This document shows, in pieces, positions 11,356 through 23,378 of a DNA stretch of 64,000 bases. The DNA is from Pleodorina starrii (Eukaryota > Chlorophyta > Chlorophyceae > Chlamydomonadales > Volvocaceae): NCBI GenBank assembly GCA_030267565.1, contig BRXU01000064.1, forward strand, positions 124,001 through 188,000, written 5' to 3'. How positions within the stretch are numbered: the stretch's first letter is position 1; each line of letters opens with the position of its first letter. A program made the translations under genes and the position numbers. The notes under the pieces are model-generated. The model was not told the DNA's origin and did no database searches. It saw only the letters and a program-made list of their open reading frames with translations.

Positions 11356-14300
11356 CTGCTACGCCGGGGCCGAGTGGGGTTGGGTGGTGGCGGTGGGGCG
11401 GTCAAGCTGGAGCCGCGTGGGAAGGTACGGCGCAAGATACGACATGGCTATCCCAATCCGTACCTGCCGGCCGGCAGCTCGGGAGACGCGTTGAAGAAAG
11501 CCGTGCGGCATCTTCAATTAAATGTCTTATAGGTCCTGCAGGGAATTGAAGGGACCGGGTGGGAGGCGTGCGCCGCTCAGCAGCCAAGGTTAGAACACGG
11601 TCGCTGTGGAGAGGGTACTCTGCACTGAGCTGGAGCTCCAAACGGTCGCAGCGGCGGCTGTGGCTGCGAACACAGAACCGTGGACACGTCGGCATCCGAG
11701 AATATGAGCGCGCATTTCACCAATCTTTGATCCCGATGATAGCTTGGGCCCTAGCTCAGGCTGGCTTCCCAGGAAGGGAGCGGCTGACCAGGCTACTGTC
11801 TGGTCTGTGCCCAGAACAGGATGCGCCTGTGGCTTTCCCTGGCAGGTATCAAGGATTCCATTCTTTGGCAGGCAATTGCATGATATCGTGGCACTGCAAA
11901 GCTGTGTACTGTGTACATTCGCAGGCGGCGACGTGTCGGTTGACGACGGACAGCCAGCTTGCCGAAGTCATCATGTTCGTAACATCAACAAGATTACTTG
12001 CCTGTGTATCAAAAATTACAACAGATGAAATGATGCATTTTCTGACGCCGTCTGGCGGTTTCATCCCCTGCCTGCATGAGCATGCAGGTTCAACACCACA
12101 ATGACTCGCGGTCACATGCTCATTTGCAACTAACGCAGATGTAAATTATATCGATGCTAAATCAGTTGCGACAACGTAAGTAACATTGCCTAAGTTAACA
12201 ATGGGCTGCCGAGAAGGCGATTCGCGTCCGTAGGCCAGATAACGACGGTAGTACAGCCGCAATTGACAAGTTCCTTCCAGATGCAATGATATAATCAATT
12301 AATTGTGTCTAAATTGTTACCTGCAAAATGTTTTGGGTTGCTACGTAGGTTTCGTCACACAAATTCCAAGGGAAAGCCGTTTCGGCAGTAACACCCAAGT
12401 ATTTATGGCTGCTAATTTATTATTATAATATTATGCAAGTCATGCTGTGAAGGCTTGCAACTGGCCATTGCAAACGGCAACGTTATTTGTAATATAACCT
12501 GCCCGGTCAACATGGCATACCGTAAATGTCCATATATTGCATTATTTATTAGGAAATAATCTCAATGATCTATAAGGAAAGGAATTGCGCGAGCGGCTTA
12601 CCCGAAGTAACCCTCGTACGGCACCTTCGCCCCCTTTAGTCCTGGCCGTCGACGAGTCAGCTGTATTGCCCGGTATCAAACAGGTGCGCTGGAGCTAAAA
12701 TTCATTGAAGTAGGCCTCATAGTTCAGAGCCTCGGCGATGAACCACAGCGATGGCGGGCGACGCTCCAGCCCAGCCACGAGGCAAGAAGCCCTCCCGACT
12801 TCTGTCGGCCCTGCCGATTCAATCCCCAGGCTCAAACCACACACTACAGCCCGCATTCGGGCCTGACAAACGCTGTCCGGTCGCTGGCCAATCAGCAAGC
12901 GAAGCGTTCCGGGATTCCAGTAGTCAGCCCACTGCTGTTGTGGGCTCAAGACCCTCGGGAGAGCTTAGCCAGCTGGCCAGCTGGCCGTGCACCACAACGG
13001 AGACACTTTTTGCCGCTTGGTGTCCGGGGACGTCCCCGTAGGCAGCTCCGCGGCCGTGGGCCTCCGGTACCCAGTAACCCAGCGCATCACGCTTAACGCC
13101 TCGAGCTCGCACATGTGTTGCACCCCAAATTCCGGATCCTGTTTCCATATCCAGCAGCTGCCGTACGTAACCAAACCAGTCGGTCCATTCCACGGCTCAC
13201 ACGAAGATGGACTCCCAGCGAATGGCGAACATCGACAACCGGATTGCAGCGACATGCCGTACCCCTATCAGTTCCCCATCCCGGCCCTTGCTCTCTGGTC
13301 CCACTCCTCCGTGAGAGTCAGTGGGCCCCCCCTGCCCCGCCCCCCTGTCCCCCCTCGTGTCATTACTGCGAGAGGGAGGGACCTGGCCTCACCGATTGTT
13401 CCCCGGCTGCTGCTGCTGCTGCCCGCTGTGGGAGCATGGCGCGCTTTGGGTACCGAAGAACGTCAACGCACACATATACAAATTGGATATAGTTCATGCG
13501 TGCATTTTAGATGTAGATGTGCCCGTTGGTTGGCTGGCAAGCTGGGCGGAGGGCGAAGCCATTTCTATGGGCCGTGAGGGGGGGTCGCGCTGTGGGAGGC
13601 ACCCGACGGAGCAGTGGCCGCACCCCTTGGCGGGTGGGGGGGGGGCGGGTGGGGGGGGGAGGGAGGAGGGGGGAGAAGCGAGGGAGGAGGGGGCAGCCGC
13701 CTTCCGACCCGCCTTCCGCCTTCCGCCGCGAGGTGCCCAGCAATCGACCCGCCAGCCCTTGGAATGATTGGTTGGTGCGGTGCCGTACTCTTAAAGTGCA
13801 GCGCAGGCAGCCCCAAAGGCAGGAGGCAGTCCGGAGGGGCCTCACACCCCGCGCAGACCGCACGCGGCCCCATCACATCACACGCGAGCGGAGCCGATCG
13901 CCGTACGGTACTCGGCCGCACTGCGCCCATCGGAGCCCCGGCCGCCAATCCAACCACACACTCGCATACCGTATCCGCACACCGGCGCCACCCCACCCCA
14001 CCCCACCCCACCCCAGCCGGGCGAACCCCCATCGCAGGCCCCTCCTGCTGCGCCCCCGCCCCTCCTGCCGCCCCGCTCTCTCCATCACTGCTTCCCCCCC
14101 TCCTGCTGCTGCTGTACGGATAACGCCCACGCCTCCGCTTGCTGCACCCAGCTGCTGTTCTCCTCCGGAACCCTCTCCTCCACCGCACCGCCCCACCCGG
14201 ATACCGGTACCCCACCACCATAAGGCCCACCAACAGCAGCAGCAGCAGCCGCAGCAGGGAAGGGGCCGGCGCTCGTCATCTCCCCTTCCCCTCCCGGCCC

Positions 14301-14800
14301 CGGAACCAGCCCCGAGTCGCCGCCGCTGCCGCTCTGCTCGGCCCCTTGCCGCTCGCGCTCCCGCCGCACCGCCGCCGCCTTAAGGAAGGAAGGGCGGGTG
14401 GAGGGGGGAGGTTGGGTGGGAGGGAGGTTGGGTATTGCAATGCGATATTGGTAGTGGTTGCGGCAATAAGCCCTCCCTGGATGGATAAGCCCCCCCTGGA
14501 CGTCCATATGGAAAAAGGCAAAAATGAATAGGGGTAGGGAAGGGGAGACCCCCGGCTACCGCTGGGTGTGAGATTATGGCTAGCTGCTATGAGTGGAGTT
14601 GGTGGCCGAGTTGATTGGCCAGGATTCACACGTTTGAGTGGTGGCGATCGCTGAACCCTCTGTCTCGGTGGTAGATTGGGTGAATGGATGAGGTCCGCCC
14701 TAGAAGGCAGAGCTATCCCAGTTGTCCAATGAGGATCGTCTGGAAGGTTCTGTGGTGCGGATGGTGCCCAGAGGAGAATGGGGCCATACCGTACAACTGT

Positions 14801-14802
<2 letters not shown>
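11356..14802. other. Intergenic region with AT-rich core and GC-rich low-complexity flank
   Basis: The part 11356-11700 may hold upstream exons of the giant minus gene, but none could be fixed. About 12000-12600 is clearly AT-rich for this genome (for example ttattattataatattatg near 12418) and has no coding signal. Between 12690 and 13260 the minus strand has open frames of 80-96 codons without clear splice partners. 13560-14400 is purine/pyrimidine-biased low-complexity DNA with G runs near 13630-13670 and a CCCCA run at 13991-14016. No gene is supported. Confidence 0.45.

Positions 14803-14865
<63 letters not shown>
14803..14865. repeat. (CAAT)n microsatellite
   Basis: About 15.5 uninterrupted CAAT units. 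It overlaps the end of the RbgA-like coding region: on the minus strand the repeat reads (ATTG)n and supplies the TGA stop at 14858-14860. Confidence 0.95.
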
Positions 14866-17613
14866 GGGGAGGTAAGGAAAGGGGGCAACAGGAGGCACAG
14901 CAGCGGCAGCGAAACCCTCCCTCCCCCACCTGCAGCCCCGCTTCCCTCCGCTCCCTCCGCTCCAGATCAGCGGGCAGCTCCAGAGCGAACCGCCCCAGAG
15001 CGCCGTTCCGGTAGTCGGTTAGCAGTCGTACACCCGCCCGCTCCAGATCTCCGCCGAACAGTCGGGCGGCCAGTGCGACGATGAAGTCCTCCGCGCTGCC
15101 AACCGTCTGTGGGGGGACGGGGGGGTGGAGGGTGGAGGGGGGGTGATAGGCGGGGCGGGGCGGGGCGAGGTGGAGGTAAGTGGACGAGCTGAATGGGCGG
15201 GTGGACGGGGGGGGAGAGGGGGCACGCAGAGTTGAGGGTTTGTGACACGGTTTGACACATGACACGTGAGGGGCCGGAGGGCGGAGGGTGCGAGGGTTGC
15301 CTCGGAGGGAAGCTGGCTCGGAGGGGGGAATGGGGAGGGGGGAGGGGGGAAGGGGGCCGCCCCGACATGGGCTGGCACACGGCCCGCTCTCCCTCCCCTC
15401 GGCAAGCAACCCAAACACCCACCTCCCTCGAAGCCCCACCCCCAACGCATTCAAATACAGTGCGTCGCACTTCATAACCCTTTATCCCCCCCTCCCCCGC
15501 CCCCCCGCCCTCACCCGGGGGTCCACTCCGTAGCGCCGAGTCATCGTCGCCAGCACCCCCGACATAACACCCCCGACAACACCCGGAGCCGCCACTGCTG
15601 CAGCCTTCGTCCCCTTCCGCGACCCCGGCGTCGGCGTCGGCGGCTCCACCGCCGCCGCGGCAGCGTTGGCGGCGGCGGCAGTAGCCGCCACCTCCGCCGC
15701 CGCTGCCTCCGCCGCCGCCAGCTGCTTGACCCGTACGACCATCGCCGCCGCCACCGCTGACGCCAGGTACGCCGCCTCCCCAATGTCGTTGCACATGGCC
15801 AGGCGCTGAGCCGCCAGCTGATCCCGGAAGGAGGCGGGGATGACTCCAGGGGCGTCCAGCAAGTCAAGTTGCTCGTCCACTCGCACCCATCGCAGCTGCC
15901 GGGTGACTCCTGGTTTCGGGGCGGAGGCCACTGCTCGGCGGTTGACCAGTCGGTTGATGAGGGCGGATTTGCCAATGTTGGGGAAGCCGATGACACAGGC
16001 GCGGACGGGTCGGGGCTGCAGGCCGCGCTTGGCTCGCTTGGCGTTCAGCTCGGCAGCGACCTGGGGGGGGGCCGGAGGACCGTGTGCGCGCAAGGGGGGC
16101 GGAGGGTGTTCGTGTCTGTTTGTGTTTGTGGGTTTATACAGGCGATTTTGTGCGTATGTGTGAGTGTGCGCTTGTGTGTGTATGTGCCGATTGCTGCGCT
16201 GCGCTGCGCCCGACCGCACCCGCTTCCCTTCTCCTCACGCCAGCACCCAGGGCCAACACCGCACCTCAGCCCCCTCCCTTCCCGCCCCCCCTCCCCCCTC
16301 CCCTCCCCCCCTCCCCCCTCCCCTCCCCCCCCCACCTTGAGCAGCTCCTTGCGCACCCCCTTGACTCCGTCCCCGCTGCGTCCATCCGTCCAGTACACCC
16401 TCTGCCCCTGCGCCCGGTAGTGCTGCCTCCACGCCGCCAGGTCGGCTGGGTCGACCTCATCCGCCCGGTTCATGAGCAGCAGGCGGGGCTTGGCGCCCAC
16501 CCAGGAGGCCACCTGGGGGTGGTGGGTGGAGACGGGGATGCGCGCGTCCCGAACCTCCAACACCACATCCACCATGGACAGCTGGGACTGGGGGGCGAGT
16601 GGAGGGGAGTGAGGAGTGGTGGGGGGTGAGGATAGTCCGGACGGGCGGACGGGTCCGGATAGGGGAGCTGACGGGTTGGGTGAGTGAGGGGTGATACCGG
16701 TCAAGTACGACAGCCCGAATGGGCGAATGGGCTGAAATCTGGTGCCGTCAGTGGTCGCGGGTGCTGTCAGTCACAGAAGCCCTCCAACCCAGCCCTACCC
16801 CCCATCCAGCCATCATACCCCCTCCCTCCCTCCCTCCCTCCTCACCTTTAGCTGCCTCTCCGCCCGGGCTATGTGGCCCGGGTACCACTGAACCATGCGG
16901 ACCTGGGGGGCGGGGGCGGGGGAGGGGGAGGTCGGCAGGTGCAGGAGGGCGGTCCAAAGGGGATGGCAGGTGCGCTGTACGACATGTTTGAACAAATGGG
17001 CCCCCGGAGTGCTGCCATCTACGTGACCCGCGGTGGCTGGGTGGCTGCGTGGGTGGGTGGGGGCCGCCGGCTACGGCCCCGCACCGCCAGCAACTGACGG
17101 ATCGACCCACCGCCACCGCCACCCCCGCCGTCGACGATGCTGGCACAACTGCAGTCAGGGCCTCCCAGCCAAGAATGAGCAGTTTAGGGTAATGCGTGGC
17201 GCTGCCGGGTGGCCAACCCCCCTTCCCCCCGGCCAGGCTTGGCTCGGCCCCACCTGCAATGACGCGTCGGACATGTCGGAGAGCTGCAGGTAGTTGCGTC
17301 CCCCCGCTTCGGCGGCCGCCACCGCGTCCTGATCGTCCAGGAGGAGGGCATCGTCGGCCAGGGCGTCCTCGGAGGAGCTGCTGCTGGCGGCAGCCATGGG
17401 AATCGCGCCGGCCGAGAGCGGACCGCGCGCACGAGCGGTGTTCAGCGCGTTCGGGCAGAAGGAAGAGGTTGAAGGCGAATAGCGGCTGGAGCGTAGGACC
17501 GCGCGGCGCCAGGGCCGCGCGGCCGCTGCTGCTGCTGCGCAGCGCGCGGAGGTCGACGCCACAAGACGCTGCGTCGAGCCTGTAGGCCTGAGAACCACCT
17601 CGCAGCTGCTCAT
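14858..17613 (-). CDS. RbgA/YlqF-type circularly permuted GTPase, organellar ribosome assembly
   Basis: Exons 17613-17254, 16902-16846, 16587-16336, 16060-15515 and 15106-14858, all joined in phase 0, give 487 aa. Residues 1 to about 110 are Ser/Ala/Arg-rich and look like a chloroplast (or mitochondrial) transit peptide. VQWYPGHIARAERQLK at 124-139 is the family's N-terminal signature, and DARIP is at 153-157. GTPase motifs come in permuted order: G4 NRAD 179-182, then G1 GFPNIGKS 248-255, G2 around PGVTR 273-277 and G3 DAPG 292-295. The helical C-terminal domain carries an Ala-rich insertion (about 326-375) and ends with LLTDYRNGALGRF. Bacterial RbgA matures the large ribosomal subunit; plant homologues act in plastids or mitochondria, and that role is inferred here. 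The ATG at 17613 starts the transit peptide. The last 25 or so residues are Cys-rich and unlike the family, so the true end may differ. Confidence 0.88.
16268..16335. repeat. Polypyrimidine (C-rich) tract in intron 3 of the RbgA-like gene
   Basis: A nearly pure C/T run (CCCTCCCC units) lies just inside the donor of the intron between exons 3 and 4. It is a simple sequence prone to slippage, and on the other strand it is a G-run that could form quadruplexes. Confidence 0.7.
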
Positions 17614-18148
17614 GGCTTTTGACTGTTTCCTTTTAAATTGCAAGGAAAAATTCTAAGTTGTGAGATTACCAGAAAGGAAAATGGTATTGTTCAGGAAGAG
17701 TGACAAGGCGGATGTTGGTCGGCGGTCCTCGTCGGAATACTGTTAGAGGAAGCACTCAATAAAGCTTGGCAAATCGCACGTCAAGTGAGCAAGGCAGCTA
17801 GAACGCTGCGCTTGCAATTGCGGACGACAGCGCACACTGGTTCAGTTAACGGCGTTGCCGTATACAACGGTCTACCCTCTTGAAGCCTTAGCCATTTTGC
17901 TTGCTGCATCGGGATAGCCAAGTTGTCCAATCCCTACGACATTTGCAATTGCACTCATTGTTTGTAGCCGTAGCAATCTGCATAGAAAGGACGCACCTCG
18001 CTTTGACGAGTATCCACGCTTGTCATTTCCCAATCACCTGATCACCTTCCAATCGCGCCCTTCTAACTCGATACACATAGCTGATCAATTCACGGCTGCA
18101 CCAGCGCCGCCGACCCCGGGTGCATCCCCCGCCTTCGGCACAAGCAGC
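17614..18148. promoter_or_regulatory. Bidirectional promoter region, RbgA-like / PTH2
   Basis: 535 bp separate the two divergent start codons (17613 minus, 18149 plus). The segment is AT-richer than its surroundings, has no coding signal, and must hold both promoters and both 5' leaders. No clear TATA box was seen for either direction. Confidence 0.6.
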
Positions 18149-18898
18149 ATGCCCGCGCTTGCGCTCGTGCTCATCGACTCATTCCTCAAAGTCGCTGGAG
18201 GCGTCGCCATCGGCTGGCTGCTTCGCGACGCCTCCTCCAAACGCAGCGCGGAAAACAAGCCCACCGGCAGCGGCAGCCCCAACAAGAAGGGCGGCAAGGC
18301 CGCCGCCCGCCGCACGGGTGCGGCTGCCGCCGCGTCCTCCTCTCCCGGCCCCGTTCCCCGGCCCAAGGAGGAGCTCAAGATGGTGCTGTGTGTCAACATG
18401 TCTCTGAAGATGGGCACCGGCAAGGTGGGCGCTCAGTGCGCTCATGCGGCGGTGGGCGTGCTCTGGTCGCATTACCAGAGCCACAACGTGGCCATCAGGC
18501 AGTGGGAGATGTACGGACAACCCAAGATCGCGCTCAAGGTGAGCTGAGCTGTGTGTGTCTGGGGGGGAGGGGAGGAATGGAAGCGGGAGGAAGATGTTGG
18601 CTGCAGGCACCTCGCAGTTGCAGCACCCGCTCCGCAGCAGCAGTGCCCGCCCGGGGGCTGCCTCCCACCTGCCCACCTGCCCGGCACCCCCTCCCTCCCT
18701 CCCTCCCTCCCCCAGGTGGGTGACGAGTCTGAGATGGCTGATTTGGAGTCCAAGGCGGTGTCTCTGGGTATGCCCACCTACATCGTGCACGACGCGGGGC
18801 GCACCCAGATCGCGGCGGGGTCGCAGACGGTGCTGGCCATAGGGCCCGCGCCCAAGAGCCAACTGGACACCGTCACGGGACACCTGAGGCTGCTGTGA
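18149..18898 (+). CDS. PTH2: Peptidyl-tRNA hydrolase 2
   Basis: Exons 18149-18538 and 18716-18898 join in phase 0 to give 190 aa. PTH2 hydrolyses the ester bond of peptidyl-tRNAs released from stalled ribosomes and so recycles tRNA. Residues 4-23 (LALVLIDSFLKVAGGVAIGW) form a hydrophobic N-terminal anchor as in eukaryotic PTH2, followed by a basic Lys/Ala/Pro-rich linker (about 30-72). The catalytic domain begins near ELKMVLCVNMSLKMGTGK, with the family motif KVGAQCAHAA, then GQPKIALK, and in exon 2 the strong signature HDAGRTQIAAGSQTVLAIGP before VTGHLRLL and the stop. Length and order match human PTH2 (179 aa). The ATG at 18149 was chosen because it gives the conserved N-terminal anchor. 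It is divergent with the RbgA-like GTPase. Confidence 0.95.
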
Positions 18899-21035
18899 GC
18901 GCAGACGACAGCGCCAGCGGCAGCGAGGGGCAGCGAGGGGCAGCGGCAGCGGCAGTGAGGGGCAGATCGCACGCGGACCGGACCGCACCGGAGTGCCGCG
19001 AGTCGACTCTCGGCAGCAGCAGCAGCTGCGCACTCCGCTGTGGGGGGCCGCCCCGCCCTCATGACCCGCCACCTCCGCCCCCTCAGGCAGGCAGGCAGGT
19101 GCCAGCCAGCCAGCTGGGTGGCTGGGTCGTGGATTGGCGGGCCAACACTATCAAAGGGCGGGTGGGGGCATTGGAAGGGCGCTTGTAGCTTTAGTGTCGT
19201 GTCATGTGTGGTGTTGTGTGTGGTGTGGGGTGTGGCGCAGGAAGTGCAGCTGCAGCTCATGTTTTATTGCGGCGGCGCTGTGGGCCCCGGCATGTATGCG
19301 TCCACCCAGGGTGGGGTGGTGCTGGCCAGTTGGGTCGGCGGGTGTGCAGGACAGGACGTGGGTGGGGTGGGGCAGGTGGTCGGGTGCTCGCGGCTGTGTC
19401 GCAGCACAGTCGGCAGGCGGTGTTGCAGCCTTGGTGGTCCAAACGAAAGGCCGCCTGAGCTCCAGTCGGAGTCTGAGTACCAGCAAACGCACGACCCTAC
19501 CCACTCGTGCCCCACAGTCGCTAGGCAGTCAGTCGGGGTGTGGTGTGGAGGCAGGAGCGACGGCATATGTCGCAGCGGATATCTTAGGGTCCTGTTTTCT
19601 AGGTTTCGGGGCTGCAGGGCCGCCTCCTCCCGAGTGGAGACGGTGGTCTCAGCAGCAGCAGCAGCAGCAGCCCAACATGCGGTGCAGCAGTGGGTTGGGT
19701 GTGTAGGAGGTGCGCAGGGGGCGGGTGGGCGGAGGGGAGGGCGTGCGCCAGAGTAGCATGCGGGCGTGCGGGCGTGCGCAAAGGGGCTCTGGATCGTCGT
19801 GAACGGATGCCGCCTTCCGGGAGGGGAAACGCGCCGCTGGTTCTGGAGCATGCGCCGGCCCTTCTCCCCCGGCCTATACGTGGATAACCTCTAGAACACC
19901 GACTGCAGTGGTGGCCCCTACCTGTGCGAGCGGCCCGCCGGTAGGTGGCGAGGCCCAAAGGCGCGGCGGGGGGGGCGGGGGTGTGGACGACGCGAGAACG
20001 CAACAAACCACACCGGGCATTGCAGTGTTGGTTTGCGACACGGAAGGCACTGCAGGCTTCGCCACCAAAGGGGTGACACGGCAGGTGCACAAGGCGTGAT
20101 TGCAAGCGCGCGCACAAGTACTCGTTGTTTTATGGAGAAGCGGCTTTGTTTGCGGCAGGGGCTTGGTTCGCACGTGTACAGATTTCTGTGTGAGGATAGC
20201 TCGGGGCTGGCGCTGTCACGATCTGGTAACGTGTGCGATGCCCTACGGTACCGTGAGCCGCAGGAGCGCGAGGGCTGAGGGGTCGAGTTCCCTGAAGGGG
20301 TGGGTGGAGCAAAGGTCCCTTGGTTGGGATGACCCGGGCCGCGATGAGACCGGACAGGCTGTTGCGGCGAGCTGGCGGTAGTGCAGTGCAGTGTACGCTG
20401 TATACCAGGACGAGTACCTTACAACAAACACGTGGGGGAGTGGCTGTACCGGTACATCGACACACCATATGTACGGTACCCCACGCTCACCCCCGACCTC
20501 AACGACGACCTCGTCTGCTTGTGCACTGACAGGCCTCCGGATGAACCCACCCACCCGCCCATCGGTGGAATGGCGACCGAGGGGCGGGCGGGTTCAAGGA
20601 CACGGGGCATCCGAGCACGTTCGAACCTCGCGGAGCCCAGGGTCGTACCCGGCCGTACTAGATGTGACTAATGTACAGTAATGCCGGACAGAAACGAAAA
20701 GAATAATGGGACCGCTTGCCAAATGATTTGTCACACGCGCAAAAAATACAACTGGAGCGTGCACGTACACCGCATAAAATACAGAAGTCAAATTCACAGC
20801 TTACGATCGGAGCAGCACAACCGCCGTCGTAAATGTGGAGCGTCGTACCGGGGAACTCCGGCAATGAAAGTAAGGGTACAATTCATGTCAAAAATACATT
20901 CGGGGTTCGGCGCCGCGTCGTCAACTTGGATTGCCACGACCGGTCTCTCGCAGACATACATACGTACGTACGGCATAATGAGCACGCTTCTTCTTCGTCG
21001 TCGTGTTAATGGTGTTGTAAGGGCGGTCGAGTCGT
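18899..21035. other. Intergenic region without a supported gene
   Basis: It holds the 3' flanks of PTH2 (+) and the DUF4864-like gene (-). It is repeat-poor and GC-rich to about 20650, then AT-richer at 20680-21010. CCGTAC/GTACGG hexamers occur at about 20245, 20470 and 20970. Open frames of up to 238 codons at 19040-19756 lack any known motif and read through simple GTGGGG-type sequence, so they are not called. Confidence 0.45.
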
Positions 21036-23378
21036 TCAGTCCGCCCACAGCTTCCGTACGTCCTGGTTCTCGCACACCCAGCGGTCGGTGTACCAGTACC
21101 CGTCGTAATGGCCGCCAAGCCTCTGGGCGAGTGGCGGGGTGACAAGGTGGGCGGGGGCTCAGTGGGGCCCGCCGGACTACAGGGCCCCGCGCAGGAGCAT
21201 GTTGCCTAATGAAGCCATGACCCATGCAGCCTGGCAAACCTGAACAGGAACGTGCAGTGCTGCGCTTTGGCCTACCGCGTGCGCCGTCACACCTACCGGC
21301 GAGCGAGTCATGTCACGTGGGACCTTGGGCCCTTGGGCGCAGCACCTCCCTGAACGTTCCTGCCCTGTGCAAGCCCTCCGCCCCTTCCCTTCAGCGGGAG
21401 GGGCCACCGCACCGCCCACCGGCCGTGTCGCCCCACTGCCCTTTTCCCTCCTGGGAAGGCAGCGCCCCGCCATGGTCCGCCCCAAACCCCTCAGCCCCCC
21501 CAGCCCCCGACCGCCCCTCCCCCCACCTGCAACATGGTGATGGCGTACGTGCGCTGCTCCAGGCGGTGGGTGTCGTGCACCAGCACACGCGCGCACCACA
21601 TACCCTCGTTCACCTGCGCCGGGGTCGGGCAGCCGTACGGCACCGCGTCAACGTAACGCCGGTGCGCCCCGATGCCAGGCAGGTGCAAGTGCAATGCCTA
21701 GTGGACAGTCCATGAATACGGGCAACACAAGGGACGGGGCGCTGTCCTGCGACGGCGTGGCCTGGGCGGTCGGGGCCAGTGGACACCCCTAGACACCCCG
21801 TGTGCCCGGACGTGCAAGTGCACGGAGGACTTGAAACAACCCCGCCGGGACTGGCCGACCCCCGCCACCCCCGCGAGCTGCTGACGACCCGGACTGGACC
21901 TGCCGCGTACCTGCAGAGTGCTCAGCACCTCCCAGCCCGAGTGGTCCAGCAGGGTGGCGTAGAAGGGCGAGTGCATGACGCGCCGGAAGCGCTCAAACTG
22001 CCTGCAGCGGGGCGGGGTGCGGCGGGCGGGGGGTTGGAGGTTGGTGGGAGTGGGGTTGCGCGCTGTCCCAGCTGGCAAGTTGTTGGGCAGGTGGGGTACG
22101 GCTACCAGCGCGCGATTACAAGCGCCACTACCCACCCACCTGCCTGCTGCTCACCTGCTGCCCAGACAGTCGCATGACGGCAGTGTGCGTGCTGGCAGCA
22201 CACCCAACACGCCGCGAGGCCCCCGAGGCACCCCACGTGTACCCGACCCCACCCCACCCCACCCCACCCAGGTGGGAGGGGCCCCGCGACCAACAACCAA
22301 CATTCAAACCGCCCTCCGCCCCGCCCCGCTGTCCACCTCCCCCGCAGCGCTCGGTGGCTGGGCGGGTAGGTCGAGGAAGCGGCCGTGTGCTCACCCGAGG
22401 TCCAGACTGCGCCTTCGCGGCACACGAGAAGAGACGAGAAGAGAGGGGGGGCAGGGAAGAGCGCCGAGAGCGAGGGAGGGAAGGGGAGGGGGGCGGGAAG
22501 CACGTCACAGTGGCGGTAAGCGGACGCGCCAGACCTGGACAGCCAGCGCAGGCTGAGTTGATGAACAGGAAAGCACCGATGGCAGCACTGCACTGACGGA
22601 TGACGGCGGGTTGGGAGGTCCCAATGGGGGGGTGCGTGCTTTGCTCCCCGCTGCACACACACACACACACACACACACCTCTGCACGGGCACTCGTCCAT
22701 CGGCACAAGGTGCACAGGGGCCACCCAGCAGCCAGCAGGAGCAGCTAGACCGCGCAGTGGCAGAGCAAGCGCGAGAAAGAGGTTAGGCTCCAATGCCGGA
22801 AGGGAAGGGAAGCCCTCCCGGGAAGCTAAGCGAATGTAAGCACGGCGGGCAGCGCCGTCGCGTGGGGTCGTGTCGCGTCGCTGCGGCTGCACGCCCCGCG
22901 CCCCTACCCGAAGTATTTGGCCCGCACGAACGGATCAAAATTTGCGAAGCGGTAGAGCACCTCCACGCCGTGGTCGGAGTAGGGCACATTGTTGTTCTGT
23001 AGCGCCTGTGGGACGCAGGTAAACAATACAACGATCGGTCACCGAGGAGACATACCGTGCAGCGCGGTCGCGGCAACGCTTGTACGCGATCGAGGCGACG
23101 TGGCTACCCGCCCTGTATCCTAATGTGCATCGCCCGCAGCCCCCTGACCGCATCCCAGTCGCTTGGTCATGCAGCAATATGTGTTATTGGCGAGGCTCAT
23201 GGAGGCCTGTGGTCCCCATGGAGGAAGCGCTTCTGCGGCGATAGGACACTCGACGAACGGTGCCGATGGCGCGGCGCAACTGCCATAAAGCGCGCGCATG
23301 ACAAACTTCAACGCCCAAACGTACCTCCAGCTGCACGCGCAACGCGTCCTCCCATGAGAGCTCAAAGCAGGGGCCCAG
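21036..23378 (-). CDS. DUF4864-like protein (5' end unresolved)
   Basis: Minus-strand exons 23378-23325 (5' limit uncertain), 23005-22908, 22001-21911, 21613-21527 and 21122-21036 join with consistent phases; the 23005-22908 exon ends in phase 2 and is completed by G at 22001. The protein reads LSWEDALRVQLE, ALQNNNVPYSDHGVEVLYRF, FRRVMHSPFYATLLDHSGWE, a Val-rich strand MWCARVLVHDTHR, TYAITMLQ, and YDGYWYTDRWVCE before the stop. This order (VQLEAL.NND, F..F.RM...Y..LL.H, then beta strands and a terminal W.TD) matches the small DUF4864 alpha/beta domain found in bacteria and plastid-bearing eukaryotes; function is unknown. No reliable start codon or targeting peptide was located upstream, so at least one 5' exon is missing from this model. 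Confidence 0.72.
22654..22678. repeat. (CA)n microsatellite
   Basis: About 12 CA units lie inside the long intron (22002-22907) of the DUF4864-like gene. Confidence 0.9.

Noticed and set aside
11559..12104. Plus-strand frame of 181 codons
   Set aside because: It runs from GC-rich into AT-rich DNA with a change of codon use, has no known motif and no splice or poly(A) signals.
12695..13255. Overlapping minus-strand frames (84-96 codons) that might be exons of a small gene
   Set aside because: No pair of donor and acceptor joined them in frame and no family is recognised; too weak to call.
14684..14875. Frame encoding a Ser-Ile-Asn-Gln repeat peptide
   Set aside because: It is only the translation of the (CAAT)n microsatellite.
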